40,460 nt of DNA from an uncultured Clostridia bacterium (GCA_944388705.1 CALXJU010000011.1:1-40460); one strand, 5' to 3'; positions 33,467-40,382 are shown, counted from the first letter of the stretch. Numbers and translations: made by a program. Notes: generated by a model not told the origin, from the sequence alone.

Positions 33467-33517
33467 TCTTCGCCTGAATTGTTAAGTGCAAATACAAATA
33501 TGAAGGAGGTGCGGTAA

Positions 33518-33706
33518 ATGGATTTACTCCTTGGTATTGCTGTTCTTCTTTTCATTCTAGGTAATCTAGTTGAAAAATTAACAGCTTTTCTAAAACAGCT
33601 AAAATCCTCTGGTTCAGCAAAACTGAATAAAGGATTTGAAGCAAAATTATCTGTCGTTCCGATAGATAAAAAAAGTGAAGATGTCCATCAACATCCCCAC
33701 AATTAA
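33518..33706 (+). CDS. 62-aa single-pass membrane peptide, candidate type I toxin
   Basis: One of the few plus-strand genes in the prophage. The peptide starts MDLLLGIAVLLFILGNLVEKL, a single transmembrane helix of about 18 residues, continues as a basic amphipathic part (TAFLKQLKSSGSAKLNKGF) and ends HQHPHN. It has its own strong promoter, a 20-bp hairpin leader, a near-perfect Shine-Dalgarno (AAGGAGGTG, 7 bases before ATG) and its own terminator. A minus-strand promoter just beyond the terminator (33752-33780) would produce RNA antisense to the 3' end. That is the layout of txpA/ratA and bsrG/SR4-type type I toxin-antitoxin pairs. The toxin role is inference; a superinfection-exclusion or small regulatory membrane protein is the alternative. 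Confidence 0.7.
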   Translation: MDLLLGIAVLLFILGNLVEKLTAFLKQLKSSGSAKLNKGFEAKLSVVPIDKKSEDVHQHPHN

Positions 33707-33714
33707 CAACTGTT

Positions 33715-33739
33715 TGAGTAAGGACTTTGTCTTTACTCA
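33715..33739 (+). terminator. Terminator of the 62-aa peptide gene
   Basis: An 11-bp stem with one G-T pair (TGAGTAAGGAC/GTCTTTACTCA), loop TTT, then TTCTTTTATA. Confidence 0.8.
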
Positions 33740-33751
33740 TTCTTTTATATT

Positions 33752-33780
33752 ATTCTATATATATTTTTTTCTTAAGTCAA
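33752..33780 (-). promoter_or_regulatory. Opposing promoter, candidate antisense RNA
   Basis: TTGACT (33775-33780) and TAGAAT (33752-33757) with 17-base spacing on the minus strand. Transcription would begin near 33745 and run back through the terminator and 3' half of the peptide gene. A weak hairpin followed by TTAATTTTT on that strand (33574-33602) could end a ~170-nt RNA. Confidence 0.5.
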
Positions 33781-33788
33781 TTACAACT

Positions 33789-33821
33789 ATATTACATTTA
33801 TATTACATTTATATTACATAT
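33789..33821. repeat. Three tandem 11-bp repeats
   Basis: ATATTACATTT repeated three times with period 11 (last copy one mismatch), flanked by ACAACT (33783-33788) and AGTTGT (33830-33835). One-turn spacing on the same DNA face suggests cooperative protein binding, in a gap with no reading frame. Confidence 0.5.
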
Positions 33822-33947
33822 TATATATAAGTTGTATATACTTATTATACTCAATTTATTCAAAAAAATCAATATATTTTTAAACTTTTTTCATTTTTGT
33901 TGCATATGCAACTGTTTTTTTATAAAATATGTTTTTTTAAATATAAA

Positions 33948-33976
33948 AAGAGCAAACATTTAAAACATTTGCTCTT
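33948..33976 (-). terminator. Terminator of the early operon
   Basis: A perfect 9-bp stem (AAGAGCAAA/TTTGCTCTT) is followed on the minus strand by TTTTTATATTT. It ends the leftward early transcript after the RinA-like gene. The gap 33977-34119 shows no gene, only AT-rich sequence and a short AGGTC/GACCT hairpin. Confidence 0.75.
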
Positions 33977-34119
33977 AATATACAAATTAAATTATGTAAT
34001 TAGGTCTTTTAGGACCTCTTGTATTTTTTGATATTTTTTCTATTATAATTATAATGTATTGGAAACAAAATTAAAACCAAATTTTATCACAATTTTTCCA
34101 CAATTTTATCACAATCTAA

Positions 34120-34668
34120 TTATTCTCCTGTATTTAATATATCTAACATGCTTTCTATTGCCGAATCTCTAACATTTAATAATTGGTTTATAGACTTAGG
34201 TTTTTGAAATTCTACACAATACTGCTGTGATACGTAATCCCACTTTGCTTTTTGCATATAGTATGTCTTAATAACAAATTCTTCTTCAATAGATAATTGT
34301 CGTAATAAATTTTCTACCCTAACTATCTGTTTATCTAAGCTGTTTTTCAATGCTGTTAATTCTTCTATTTTTCTTTCTAAAAAACTTCTATCTTCTTTGT
34401 TAATATAATTTATTTCCTTATGATAATTCATGGCTGTATTGGCTGTTATATCTGTTATTTTATTTGTATTACTATGTATACTATCAAATGCTTGTCCTGA
34501 TAGTTGCATACTTTCAATAATTTCTTCATCAGTTTCTTCATTGACAGTTCCTGCATATTCTAATCTTTTTTCGTATTCTTCCTTTTTTATTTCCACCTCT
34601 GTTAATTTAGCTTGATTTTTAGGATGTTCTTTTAACATTTTTTCAACATCTTCTTTTATATATTTCAT
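34120..34668 (-). CDS. RinA/ArpU-like late transcription regulator
   Basis: A 182-residue protein. The N-terminal half is a long helical coil (KLTEVEIKKEEYEKRLEYA ... YINKEDRSFLERKIEELTALKNSLDKQIVRVENLLRQL). The C-terminal ~50 residues (LSIEEEFVIKTYYMQKAKWDYVSQQYCV ... SINQLLNVRDSAIESML) resemble sigma-70 region 4-type helix-turn-helix as in phage RinA and ArpU-like activators. These turn on packaging and structural genes. It is the last early gene and faces the late operon across 1 kb, the usual site. RBS AGGAGG. Regulation of the late promoter is inferred. Confidence 0.72.
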   Translation of the reverse strand: MKYIKEDVEKMLKEHPKNQAKLTEVEIKKEEYEKRLEYAGTVNEETDEEIIESMQLSGQAFDSIHSNTNKITDITANTAMNYHKEINYINKEDRSFLERKIEELTALKNSLDKQIVRVENLLRQLSIEEEFVIKTYYMQKAKWDYVSQQYCVEFQKPKSINQLLNVRDSAIESMLDILNTGE

Positions 34669-34686
34669 AAGTACCTCCTATTTTTT

Positions 34687-34851
34687 CTAAATATTTTGTA
34701 TGTACTCTAATCCCTTTTGTGTTTTAACTTTTATGTATTTTGTTTTTATTAAATTTTTAAATTCATTTTTGCTTATTAATTTACTTTTGTTTTTATCTTT
34801 TATTTGTATTCCTGTTTCTAATTCAAAATCTTTTAGTATTCTTTTACTCAT
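34687..34851 (-). CDS. 54-residue phage protein of unknown function
   Basis: ATG at 34851 with AGGAGG 5 bases upstream opens a frame of 54 codons (MSKRILKDFELETGIQIKDKN ... KTQKGLEYIQNI). It is strongly basic and helical, overlaps the end of the upstream gene by 8 nt, and stops 19 bases before the next ATG. It therefore fits the tight operon perfectly. No family recognised. Confidence 0.65.
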   Translation of the reverse strand: MSKRILKDFELETGIQIKDKNKSKLISKNEFKNLIKTKYIKVKTQKGLEYIQNI

Positions 34852-35035
34852 CTTTTCCTCCTTGTTTCTTGTAACTTATATAATTTCTTATATCTTCTTT
34901 TATTTCTTCTATGTTTACATCTGCTCTATGTTTATAAAAATTACATTCTTCTCTTTTGCAATATAATTCTTTTAATGCCATACAACTTGCATGTCCATTT
35001 TTTACTATATATGCAAAACAATTTTTATTTTCCAT
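34844..35035 (-). CDS. Cysteine-rich 63-residue phage protein
   Basis: The frame MENKNCFAYIVKNGHASCMALKELYCKREECNFYKHRAD has cysteines in the pattern C-x11-C-x7-C-x4-C followed by NFYK, a recurrent arrangement of small clostridial prophage proteins. The four cysteines suggest a zinc site. The C-terminal third is helical and charged. RBS GGAGG, operon-internal. Function unknown. Confidence 0.65.
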   Translation of the reverse strand: MENKNCFAYIVKNGHASCMALKELYCKREECNFYKHRADVNIEEIKEDIRNYISYKKQGGKDE

Positions 35036-35054
35036 ACTTATTCCTCCGCTTCTG

Positions 35055-35654
35055 TTATTCTATTAATACTATATATTCATTATTAAAGTTATTTTTAAAA
35101 TAGTATTGTTCTTTGTAGCATGCTTTATCTATAAAAGCTTTTATATCAAATACATTTTCAAAGTCTATATTATTAAAATCTATGTTTATCTCTTCAAACC
35201 TGTATCCATCTTCTTCATATTCATCTTTTTCATCTTTTTCTATATTATGAAATACTTCAAATTTAATTTTCTTATTTTCTATATCAATTGTTACTCTACC
35301 TTCTTCCCAATATCTATTATCTTGCATTTCATTTTCTGTTATATTTATTATTCCTTCACTTCTTCCTTTGCACTGATTTATTTTTACATTTTCATCTATT
35401 AGTCCTATTTTTTTAAATAATTCCTTTTCTTCAATATCTGTCATTCCTGCACCTGTTTCTTCTAAAAGTTTAACAGCAAATAGTGTGTCCTTGTCTTTTA
35501 CATTTTCCATTTTGTATCTCTTAATATAATCAAAATTTTTAATTATATTTACAATCATATTTATTGCACAACTTGTATATCCTGCCCAATGATAATAACT
35601 ATTTGCTAATAATGTTTCACTTTTCATAATTTCTATATTTAATCTTTGTCCCAT
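35055..35654 (-). CDS. Acidic phage protein of unknown function
   Basis: A 199-residue protein. The first half is helical (SETLLANSYYHWAGYTSCAINMIVNIIKNFDYI, then LFAVKLLEETGAGMTDIEEKELF). The second half is beta-rich and very acidic (RVTIDIENKKIKFEVFHNIEKDEKDEYEEDGYRFEEINID). The YYHWAGYTSCA phrase may be a conserved core. No catalytic motif is evident. It lies in the early operon beside another small acidic gene. Not recognised. Confidence 0.6.
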   Translation of the reverse strand: MGQRLNIEIMKSETLLANSYYHWAGYTSCAINMIVNIIKNFDYIKRYKMENVKDKDTLFAVKLLEETGAGMTDIEEKELFKKIGLIDENVKINQCKGRSEGIINITENEMQDNRYWEEGRVTIDIENKKIKFEVFHNIEKDEKDEYEEDGYRFEEINIDFNNIDFENVFDIKAFIDKACYKEQYYFKNNFNNEYIVLIE

Positions 35655-35655
35655 T

Positions 35656-35979
35656 TTACTTTTCCTCTCTTTCTTTGTTTATTTGGTTTATTACTTCATT
35701 TAGTTTGTCTGCGATATTGTTTATATAATCAGTATACATTTTTCTATCACTTTTTGATATTTCTAATTCTTTTATTGTTTTGTTTCCTTCTACCAAAAAT
35801 TCTATATTTATGTCACATAAATAACTTGTATCAAATTCTCCACTTGTCCAATTTAATTTTCCATTTTTATATTCTATTGTGGTTATGTATTCTTCTGTAT
35901 TTTCATTCACTACATTTATTTTGGTTCCATCTTTTATATTTCCACTATGTATTTCTTCAAATAATTCATTACTTTTCAT
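35656..35979 (-). CDS. Small acidic phage protein of unknown function
   Basis: A 107-residue protein, beta-rich in its N-terminal 75 residues (GTKINVVNENTEEYITTIEYKNGKLNW) with a helical tail (DRKMYTDYINNIADKLNEVINQINKEREEK). It ends one base before the next gene begins, with GAAGG upstream of the ATG. Early-operon context only; no family recognised. Confidence 0.58.
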   Translation of the reverse strand: MKSNELFEEIHSGNIKDGTKINVVNENTEEYITTIEYKNGKLNWTSGEFDTSYLCDINIEFLVEGNKTIKELEISKSDRKMYTDYINNIADKLNEVINQINKEREEK

Positions 35980-36026
35980 TTTTCTACCTTCTTTCTACTG
36001 TAAAGTACTGTTAAATACTGTTCAGT

Positions 36027-36330
36027 TTATTTCTTTTCTCCTTCTATAATATTTAATATTTCTTCTATATCATCTATTACACAGCTAAGTTCTTGTAATA
36101 CTGCTGTGTTTTGTTGTATTAAATCTAATTTTTCTACATCTTTGTATTCTTTTATGTATTTATTACCTACTTCTTTTAATTTATCTGTTACTTTGTTTAG
36201 TTTAGATTCTAAATACTCTACATACTTATTTATATTTTGTATGTCTGTATGTGTTATTTCACAACCGTATACATTCTTTTAGTTTGCAGTTTTTACATTT
36301 GTTTAGTATTTCTATTTCTTCTTTATTCAT
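36027..36330 (-). pseudogene. Zinc-knuckle coiled-coil phage gene split by a one-base insertion
   Basis: The frame from ATG 36330 (RBS GGAGG) encodes MNKEEIEILNKCKNCKLKEC and stops at 36259 after IRL. In the neighbouring frame coding resumes at once with GCEITHTDIQNINKYVEYLESKLNKVTDK and runs in charged helix to a stop at 36027. Removing one T in TGTATACGG joins them as KECNGCEITHTD. That completes a four-cysteine knuckle (CxxC, four residues, CxxC) followed by a coiled coil of about 80 residues. Neither half alone is a sensible gene. Function unknown; the break may be real or a sequence error. Confidence 0.65.
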
Positions 36331-36333
36331 TAG

Positions 36334-36621
36334 CTAGTCCCTCCTTTTTATAGGATTTCCATTATTTATTATCTTGATTTCTAATGTGTCATCATTCCAA
36401 AAATGTCTATCGTATAGTTCAAAATTATTGTTATTATCTTGTCCGCAAAATTCTTCAATTAAATCTTCACATACTGTATTAGTTAATGAAAAATACCATC
36501 TTTTTTTCCCTAAATCTTCAAAAATCAAATCATCATCAAATTCTTTTTGTTCTACATATAAATTCCCATATTTATCTATTTTTGCATTCTTTAATAATTC
36601 TATAAATCTTTCTCTATTCAT
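36334..36621 (-). CDS. Small phage protein of unknown function
   Basis: A 95-residue protein starting MNRERFIELLKNAKIDKYGNLYVE with an acidic, aromatic middle (FDDDLIFEDLGKKRWYFSLTNTVCEDLIEEFCGQ) and a strand-rich end (ELYDRHFWNDDTLEIKIINNG). AAGGAG precedes the ATG, and its end is 3 bases from the next start. No family recognised. Confidence 0.58.
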   Translation of the reverse strand: MNRERFIELLKNAKIDKYGNLYVEQKEFDDDLIFEDLGKKRWYFSLTNTVCEDLIEEFCGQDNNNNFELYDRHFWNDDTLEIKIINNGNPIKRRD

Positions 36622-36644
36622 CTTTATTCTCCTTCCTCTCTTAT

Positions 36645-36908
36645 TTATGTTCTAGTCCATTCTACCCAATAAAAAAACTCTTTTGGAAAATGTAGTCCGC
36701 CAGATAATTTTAATATTGTTTCTCGTGGTATTTCTATATGTCCGCTTGCATACGCACAGAATGTTTTATAATCTATATCACATTTTTTTGCTCCTTCTTT
36801 TAATGAATATTCTCTAAATGCACAAGCCTCTCTAATTCTTTCTGGTACTATAAAATCTACTTTTTCTCTTTTTATTGTTTTCATAGTAAAATCATGCATA
36901 TAAGACAT
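36645..36908 (-). CDS. XRE-like helix-turn-helix regulator
   Basis: An 87-residue protein starting MSYMHDFTMKTIKREKVDFIVPERIREACAF. The start at 36908 has GGGAGG upstream; the longer frame has none. Residues about 22-75 match a Cro/CI-type HTH: IREACAFREYSLKEGAKKCDIDYKTFCAYASGHIEIPRETILKLSGGLHFPKEFF. The recognition helix region is DYKTFCAYASG, and the final LHFPKEFFY is usual in XRE proteins. It lies mid-operon among early genes, so it is more likely an accessory or Cro-like regulator than the lysogeny repressor. Confidence 0.68.
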   Translation of the reverse strand: MSYMHDFTMKTIKREKVDFIVPERIREACAFREYSLKEGAKKCDIDYKTFCAYASGHIEIPRETILKLSGGLHFPKEFFYWVEWTRT

Positions 36909-36910
36909 AT

Positions 36911-37234
36911 TTATTTTTCCTCCCTTAATTCTTCTAAAATAGTTATCTGGCACTTTAATATAAATGCTTTTGTACTGTTATTTTCTAGTTCTTTTATGTA
37001 TTCTTTTTTTAATTCTTCTAGCTTGTCTTTTAGTTTTTGTTTTAATATGCTATTTTCTATAACTTCTTTTGCCATTTTAACAAACATATCTTTTCGTTTA
37101 TTTTCTTCTTCTAATTCTTTTATTCTTGCCAAAACTCCTGCTATTGCCTTTTGGTTAGATATTCCTATCCAATTTGCATTTTGTGGCTCTGTTAATTTTT
37201 CACATCTTTTTATATCGTTTTCTATATTACTCAT
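36911..37234 (-). CDS. Coiled-coil early phage protein
   Basis: A 107-residue protein starting MSNIENDIKRCEKLTEPQNANWIGISNQKAI. A short N-terminal domain is followed by a long coiled coil (AGVLARIKELEEENKRKDMF ... LKDKLEELKKEYIKELENN). The pattern NQKAIAGVLARIKELE is common in small clostridial prophage proteins without known function. The ATG at 37234 overlaps the upstream stop as ATGA, so the pair is translationally coupled. Confidence 0.6.
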   Translation of the reverse strand: MSNIENDIKRCEKLTEPQNANWIGISNQKAIAGVLARIKELEEENKRKDMFVKMAKEVIENSILKQKLKDKLEELKKEYIKELENNSTKAFILKCQITILEELREEK

Positions 37235-37512
37235 ATCCAACCTAACTCCTTTACTTTTGCATTTATTGCTTGTAGTTCTTGCATATTAATGCTTTCATAT
37301 CCATCATAAAAATTATTACAAATTATGTTCTTCTTTTCTAAATTAAATGTTATTATTTTGTCGTCTTTTTCGTATACTTTTTCTCTATATTTTACTTCTT
37401 CTTTATATCCTAATTCTTCAAACATCTCATCTGCACTTTTATACAAATTATCCTCTAATCCATTCAACCTTCTTGTTGCTATTAGTTCTTCTAAATCATC
37501 TACACTACTCAT
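37231..37512 (-). CDS. Early phage protein of unknown function
   Basis: A 93-residue protein with the middle phrase KSADEMFEELGYKEEVKYREKVYEKDDKIITFNLEKKNIICNNF followed by INMQELQAINAKVKELGWI. This type recurs in Firmicutes prophage early operons, often with coiled-coil neighbours like 36911-37234. RBS AAAGGAAA; coupled downstream by ATGA overlap. No function known. Confidence 0.62.
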   Translation of the reverse strand: MSSVDDLEELIATRRLNGLEDNLYKSADEMFEELGYKEEVKYREKVYEKDDKIITFNLEKKNIICNNFYDGYESINMQELQAINAKVKELGWI

Positions 37513-37538
37513 TTTTATTTCCTTTCCAGCAAGTAAAT

Positions 37539-38183
37539 CTATTTACTTACTATTTTTAAATTTTTATAATAATTATCTCTTATATCCCCGTTTATGTGTG
37601 TTACTCTCTCATCTTTTTCTACTTTTCTTATAAACATATTGGCCACAAGCCTTGATATTGTTACTGTATAACTTTTACTATTTTGCCATAATAAAACTTG
37701 CATACCAAATCGTTGTTTTTTTAATGCTTTTATTTTTTTAGTTTTTGTGTTCTTAATTCTTCCATAATTACTAATTTCGTAGTTAAGATTTCCAATTTGT
37801 TTCCATTCTTCTCCATCAAGATTTTCTTCTTTAAAATAGTCGAAATTAAATGTTTTTTCTTCAGGTTTATATATTTCAAATTCATATTTATAAGTCTGCT
37901 CTATTTCTTCTTTAAAATTAGCAACAATTTTATTAAATATTCTTAGATTATATCCAGGTGTTTGTGGTAAATATGTGCTTAATACATATAAATCTGATTT
38001 TTTCTCTAGTGTTTCCCATTCATCATCTGTTAAATTTTTATAAACCTCATAAATTTCATTTTGTTTTAATTCTTTTATTATATTTTCTAATTCATCTTTC
38101 TTTATATTAAACTCTCTATAAATTTGCCCATCTTCTATTACTCCATAATATTTAGCAATATAAATCTTATCAAATTCTTTCAT
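37539..38183 (-). CDS. NUMOD4/HNH-like protein, probably lacking one catalytic histidine
   Basis: A 214-residue protein. The first ~120 residues are not recognised (IYREFNIKKDELENIIKELKQNEIYEVY ...). Residues about 122-212 match NUMOD4 plus HNH_3: EEWKQIGNLNYEISNYGRIKNTKT, then TVTISRLVANMFIRK and RVTHINGDIRDNYYKNLKIVS. In active homologues the first phrase reads VHRLVA; here Ser replaces the first His, while HINGD...DN...NL is kept. It may be a weakened homing-type endonuclease or a DNA-binding derivative. It is a frequent passenger in phages and sits in the early operon. Confidence 0.72.
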   Translation of the reverse strand: MKEFDKIYIAKYYGVIEDGQIYREFNIKKDELENIIKELKQNEIYEVYKNLTDDEWETLEKKSDLYVLSTYLPQTPGYNLRIFNKIVANFKEEIEQTYKYEFEIYKPEEKTFNFDYFKEENLDGEEWKQIGNLNYEISNYGRIKNTKTKKIKALKKQRFGMQVLLWQNSKSYTVTISRLVANMFIRKVEKDERVTHINGDIRDNYYKNLKIVSK

Positions 38184-38194
38184 CTTATGGTCCT

Positions 38195-38485
38195 TTAATT
38201 AATTTTATTTTCAAATTGTTTTATTATTTTGTTTAAACATTTGTTGCATAATGCTAGTTTTATTTCTCCACACTTTGTAAGACTATGTGGAATAATTGCT
38301 ATCCCTCCGCTTCTTTCTGCCTTTTTTATATCTAGTCTTATTTTGTCTCCACAATAATCGCAAATGTAATAATCATACATTTTTGTCTTTTTAGAATTTA
38401 CTGTATTACAATTAGAATATTCTATTTGCATTTCTTTGTATTTGGTTGGTTCCTTTCTCCACTTTAATTCTTCAATATTTAACAT
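38195..38485 (-). CDS. Small zinc-ribbon phage protein
   Basis: A 96-residue protein with two knuckles, CDYCG (about residue 42) and CNKC (about 80), separated by a basic and hydrophobic stretch (KIRLDIKKAERSGGIAIIPH). This is a zinc-ribbon layout. AAAGGAG precedes the ATG, directly after the replication initiator gene. A DNA-related role would fit, but no family is recognised. Confidence 0.62.
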   Translation of the reverse strand: MLNIEELKWRKEPTKYKEMQIEYSNCNTVNSKKTKMYDYYICDYCGDKIRLDIKKAERSGGIAIIPHSLTKCGEIKLALCNKCLNKIIKQFENKIN

Positions 38486-38487
38486 TT

Positions 38488-39252
38488 TTACTCCTTTATG
38501 TTATTACTGTACAAATAACTCAAATCGTCATAATTTCTTTGGTTAAAAGCTGATTTTAAAGGTACTTTAGTAATAATCTCATCTTCCCATCTTTTTTGGT
38601 TAAGCCATGTACTAGGATATGGAATATATTGACCGTTATCTTTCAACCAATCCACACTTCCCCTAAATTGTTCCAATCTACCCATTATAGAACTAAACAA
38701 TTCACTACTTGGCTTGTTCTTTTTAAACCATTTTTTTACTTCTTGTTTTTTTACTTTTTTGGGATATTTTTTATAAAATTCTTCAAATTGACCTTCCCAT
38801 TCTTCTTTTTGACCTTCAATTTGACCATATATATTATTTATATCTAATATCTGATTCTTATTCTTATTCTGAGTATCCACATTGTATCCGTCCTGTATAC
38901 ATTGACCTTGTTGTAAAACATATGCCTTATTTTCGTCTAGACTAAGTAATGCTTTTTCTTGTTTATATTTTGTTTCTGTATATCTATCGTTCTGAATATA
39001 ATTATGTATTCTCCAATGTTTTATAACAACGATTCCACTTTCAAATGGAATTATAAATTTTTTGGTTATCAAAATTTTTAAATCATCTTCCTTTTTTCCT
39101 GTCATTCTCATAATAGATTTCCAATTGTCTACAAATCCATCATCGTCTGCTTGCATTGCTAAATAAAAATACAATACCTGTGAACTATCTGGCATTTCAA
39201 TAAAAGAATCACTGTTTATAATTGCCTTTGAAAACATTCTTTTTTGTGCCAT
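38488..39252 (-). CDS. Phage replication initiator (replisome organiser, DnaD-like)
   Basis: A 254-residue protein. The N-terminal ~105 residues form the winged-helix domain typical of Firmicutes phage initiators: KRMFSKAIINSDSFIEMPDSSQVLYFYLAMQADDDGFV, KSIMRMTGKKEDDLKILITKKFII and GIVVIKHWRIHNYIQNDRY. A polar linker rich in Gly-Gln follows, then a C-terminal domain (FEEFYKKYPKKVKKQEVKKWFKK ... YIPYPSTWLNQKRWEDE) found in primosome-type proteins. It opens the phage origin and brings in the helicase loader. The origin may lie inside the gene, where GGTCAA repeats cluster (38788-38907). RBS AAAGGAG. Confidence 0.85.
   Translation of the reverse strand: MAQKRMFSKAIINSDSFIEMPDSSQVLYFYLAMQADDDGFVDNWKSIMRMTGKKEDDLKILITKKFIIPFESGIVVIKHWRIHNYIQNDRYTETKYKQEKALLSLDENKAYVLQQGQCIQDGYNVDTQNKNKNQILDINNIYGQIEGQKEEWEGQFEEFYKKYPKKVKKQEVKKWFKKNKPSSELFSSIMGRLEQFRGSVDWLKDNGQYIPYPSTWLNQKRWEDEIITKVPLKSAFNQRNYDDLSYLYSNNIKE
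38788..38907. repeat. GGTCAA repeats inside the initiator gene (possible origin iterons)
   Basis: TTGACC on the plus strand occurs at 38788, 38809, 38821 and 38902, with a fifth at 38629. In the gene they mostly encode Gly-Gln (GQIEGQKEEWEGQF). Temperate phage origins are often placed within the initiator gene, so these are candidate binding sites. Simple codon repetition is the alternative. Confidence 0.4.
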
Positions 39253-39255
39253 TTT

Positions 39256-40050
39256 TTACTCCTTTTCTATTACTGGTATAATATTTAATTCTTTTAATTT
39301 ATTGTATAAAAACAATCTTCCCTTTTGAGTCCACTCTGTATTTAGTTTACTTCCTATAGTTCCATCATTTCTTGTATATTCTGTGGTTTTACTATGCGTA
39401 TATCCACATCTTTGATATTTTTCATATAGAAACCATTGCCCACTTTGTTTAAATTGTATTTTTAAGTCATGCAAAATTTTATTAAATTCTATTGCAGACA
39501 TTCCATAATCTTTTGCAATTGCTGTTACTGTTACAGTATTTTTACTTTGTAATATTTTGTCTGTATAATCTGCCTTTGGTTTTAATTCTCCTATCATTTG
39601 TCTATTTTGGGTATTTTCTAATTGCAATTTATTGTTTTTTTGTCTTAAATTTTCAACTTTTCTATTTAAAACAGTCATAGCTTTTAGTACTAACTCATCC
39701 TCTGTTAATTTTTCTTCTCCTGCTATATATCCCCCTGTTTTTCTTATACTAGGTAATATTTCACTTGTTACCCAATTTGTAAAATTTTCCGCTTCTTGTT
39801 TTCTACTTTGAAAAATTGCTTTATATAAATTAGGTTCATTTACAAATGTTGCTTCCTGTTTTCTACCTAAACTGTCTATGACCTCATTAATAATGACCCC
39901 ATCTTGATTCAGTCTTCTTTTTAATTGAGATGTATTATTTATCTCTAATACTCTACATACATCTGTTAAACAAAACCATGCTTCTCTATTTTTTTCTATT
40001 ACTCTTACTTGTCCAAATTCATCATTTTTAAATATTTGCAAATCGTTCAT
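39256..40050 (-). CDS. Phage antirepressor (Bro-N plus KilAC/ANT)
   Basis: A 264-residue protein. Bro-N domain at about 1-108 (LQIFKNDEFGQVRVIEKNREAWFCLTDVCRVLEI ... FVNEPNLYKAIFQSRKQEAENFTNWVTSEILPSIRKTGGY), a coiled linker, and KilAC/ANT domain at about 160-262 (TVTVTAIAKDYGMSAIEFNKILHDLKIQFKQSGQWFLY ... GRLFLYNKLKELNI). Proteins of this build counter the lysogeny repressor and promote lytic growth. It precedes the replication initiator by 3 bases, so both are early lytic genes. AAGGAGG is upstream. Confidence 0.92.
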   Translation of the reverse strand: MNDLQIFKNDEFGQVRVIEKNREAWFCLTDVCRVLEINNTSQLKRRLNQDGVIINEVIDSLGRKQEATFVNEPNLYKAIFQSRKQEAENFTNWVTSEILPSIRKTGGYIAGEEKLTEDELVLKAMTVLNRKVENLRQKNNKLQLENTQNRQMIGELKPKADYTDKILQSKNTVTVTAIAKDYGMSAIEFNKILHDLKIQFKQSGQWFLYEKYQRCGYTHSKTTEYTRNDGTIGSKLNTEWTQKGRLFLYNKLKELNIIPVIEKE

Positions 40051-40080
40051 CTTTTTAATTTCCTCCTTTTGTATATTTAA

Positions 40081-40104
40081 AGGGATAAACTATTGTCTAT
40101 CCCT
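40081..40104 (-). terminator. Weak terminator-like hairpin after spoVG
   Basis: AGGGATA/TATCCCT with a 10-base loop, followed by TTTAAATA on the minus strand, between spoVG and the antirepressor. Confidence 0.45.
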
Positions 40105-40109
40105 GTTGT

Positions 40110-40361
40110 TTAAATCTTTTTATATTCTTCTAATATTGTCTTTTGTATTAACTCTCTTGTTTCACTATTTATTGGGTGTGCTATGTCTTTAAATTCTCCA
40201 CTTGGTTTTACTTTGCTTGGCATAGCAACAAATAATCCTTTTTTACTTTCTATAATCTTAATATCATTAACCGCAAAACAATTATCTATTACTATTGTTG
40301 CAATTCCTTTACATCTATTTTTTCCTTCTACTTTTATTATTTTTACATCTGTTATTTTCAT
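40110..40361 (-). CDS. spoVG: Prophage-encoded SpoVG homologue
   Basis: An 83-residue protein that follows SpoVG closely: MKITDVKIIKVEGK, then KGIATIVIDNCFAVNDIKIIE, KKGLFVAMPSKVKPSGEFKDIAHPINSETRELIQ and a helical end. Host SpoVG is a small DNA- and RNA-binding regulator affecting septation, sporulation and virulence genes. Here the gene heads the visible early operon, next to the antirepressor and initiator. It is therefore phage-borne and could tune host or phage expression or act on single-stranded DNA in replication (inference). The length is slightly below the ~95 residues of host copies because the C-terminal tail is short. AAAGGAGG upstream; a terminator-like hairpin precedes it. Confidence 0.9.
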   Translation of the reverse strand: MKITDVKIIKVEGKNRCKGIATIVIDNCFAVNDIKIIESKKGLFVAMPSKVKPSGEFKDIAHPINSETRELIQKTILEEYKKI

Positions 40362-40382
40362 TATTTTTCCTCCTTTAAAAAA

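Noticed and set aside
33899..33912. Palindrome GTTGCATATGCAAC followed by T residues
   Set aside because: No loop to form a real hairpin, and no transcript needing termination there. It could be a protein site, but nothing else supports it.
34700..34966. Plus-strand 88-codon hydrophobic frame
   Set aside because: Antisense to two tightly packed early genes; the hydrophobicity comes from reading Lys/Asn-rich codons backwards.
36645..36908. XRE-like gene as the lysogeny repressor
   Set aside because: It sits in the middle of the early operon with no divergent promoter or operator pair and has no C-terminal peptidase or dimer domain. The real repressor is probably right of the window.
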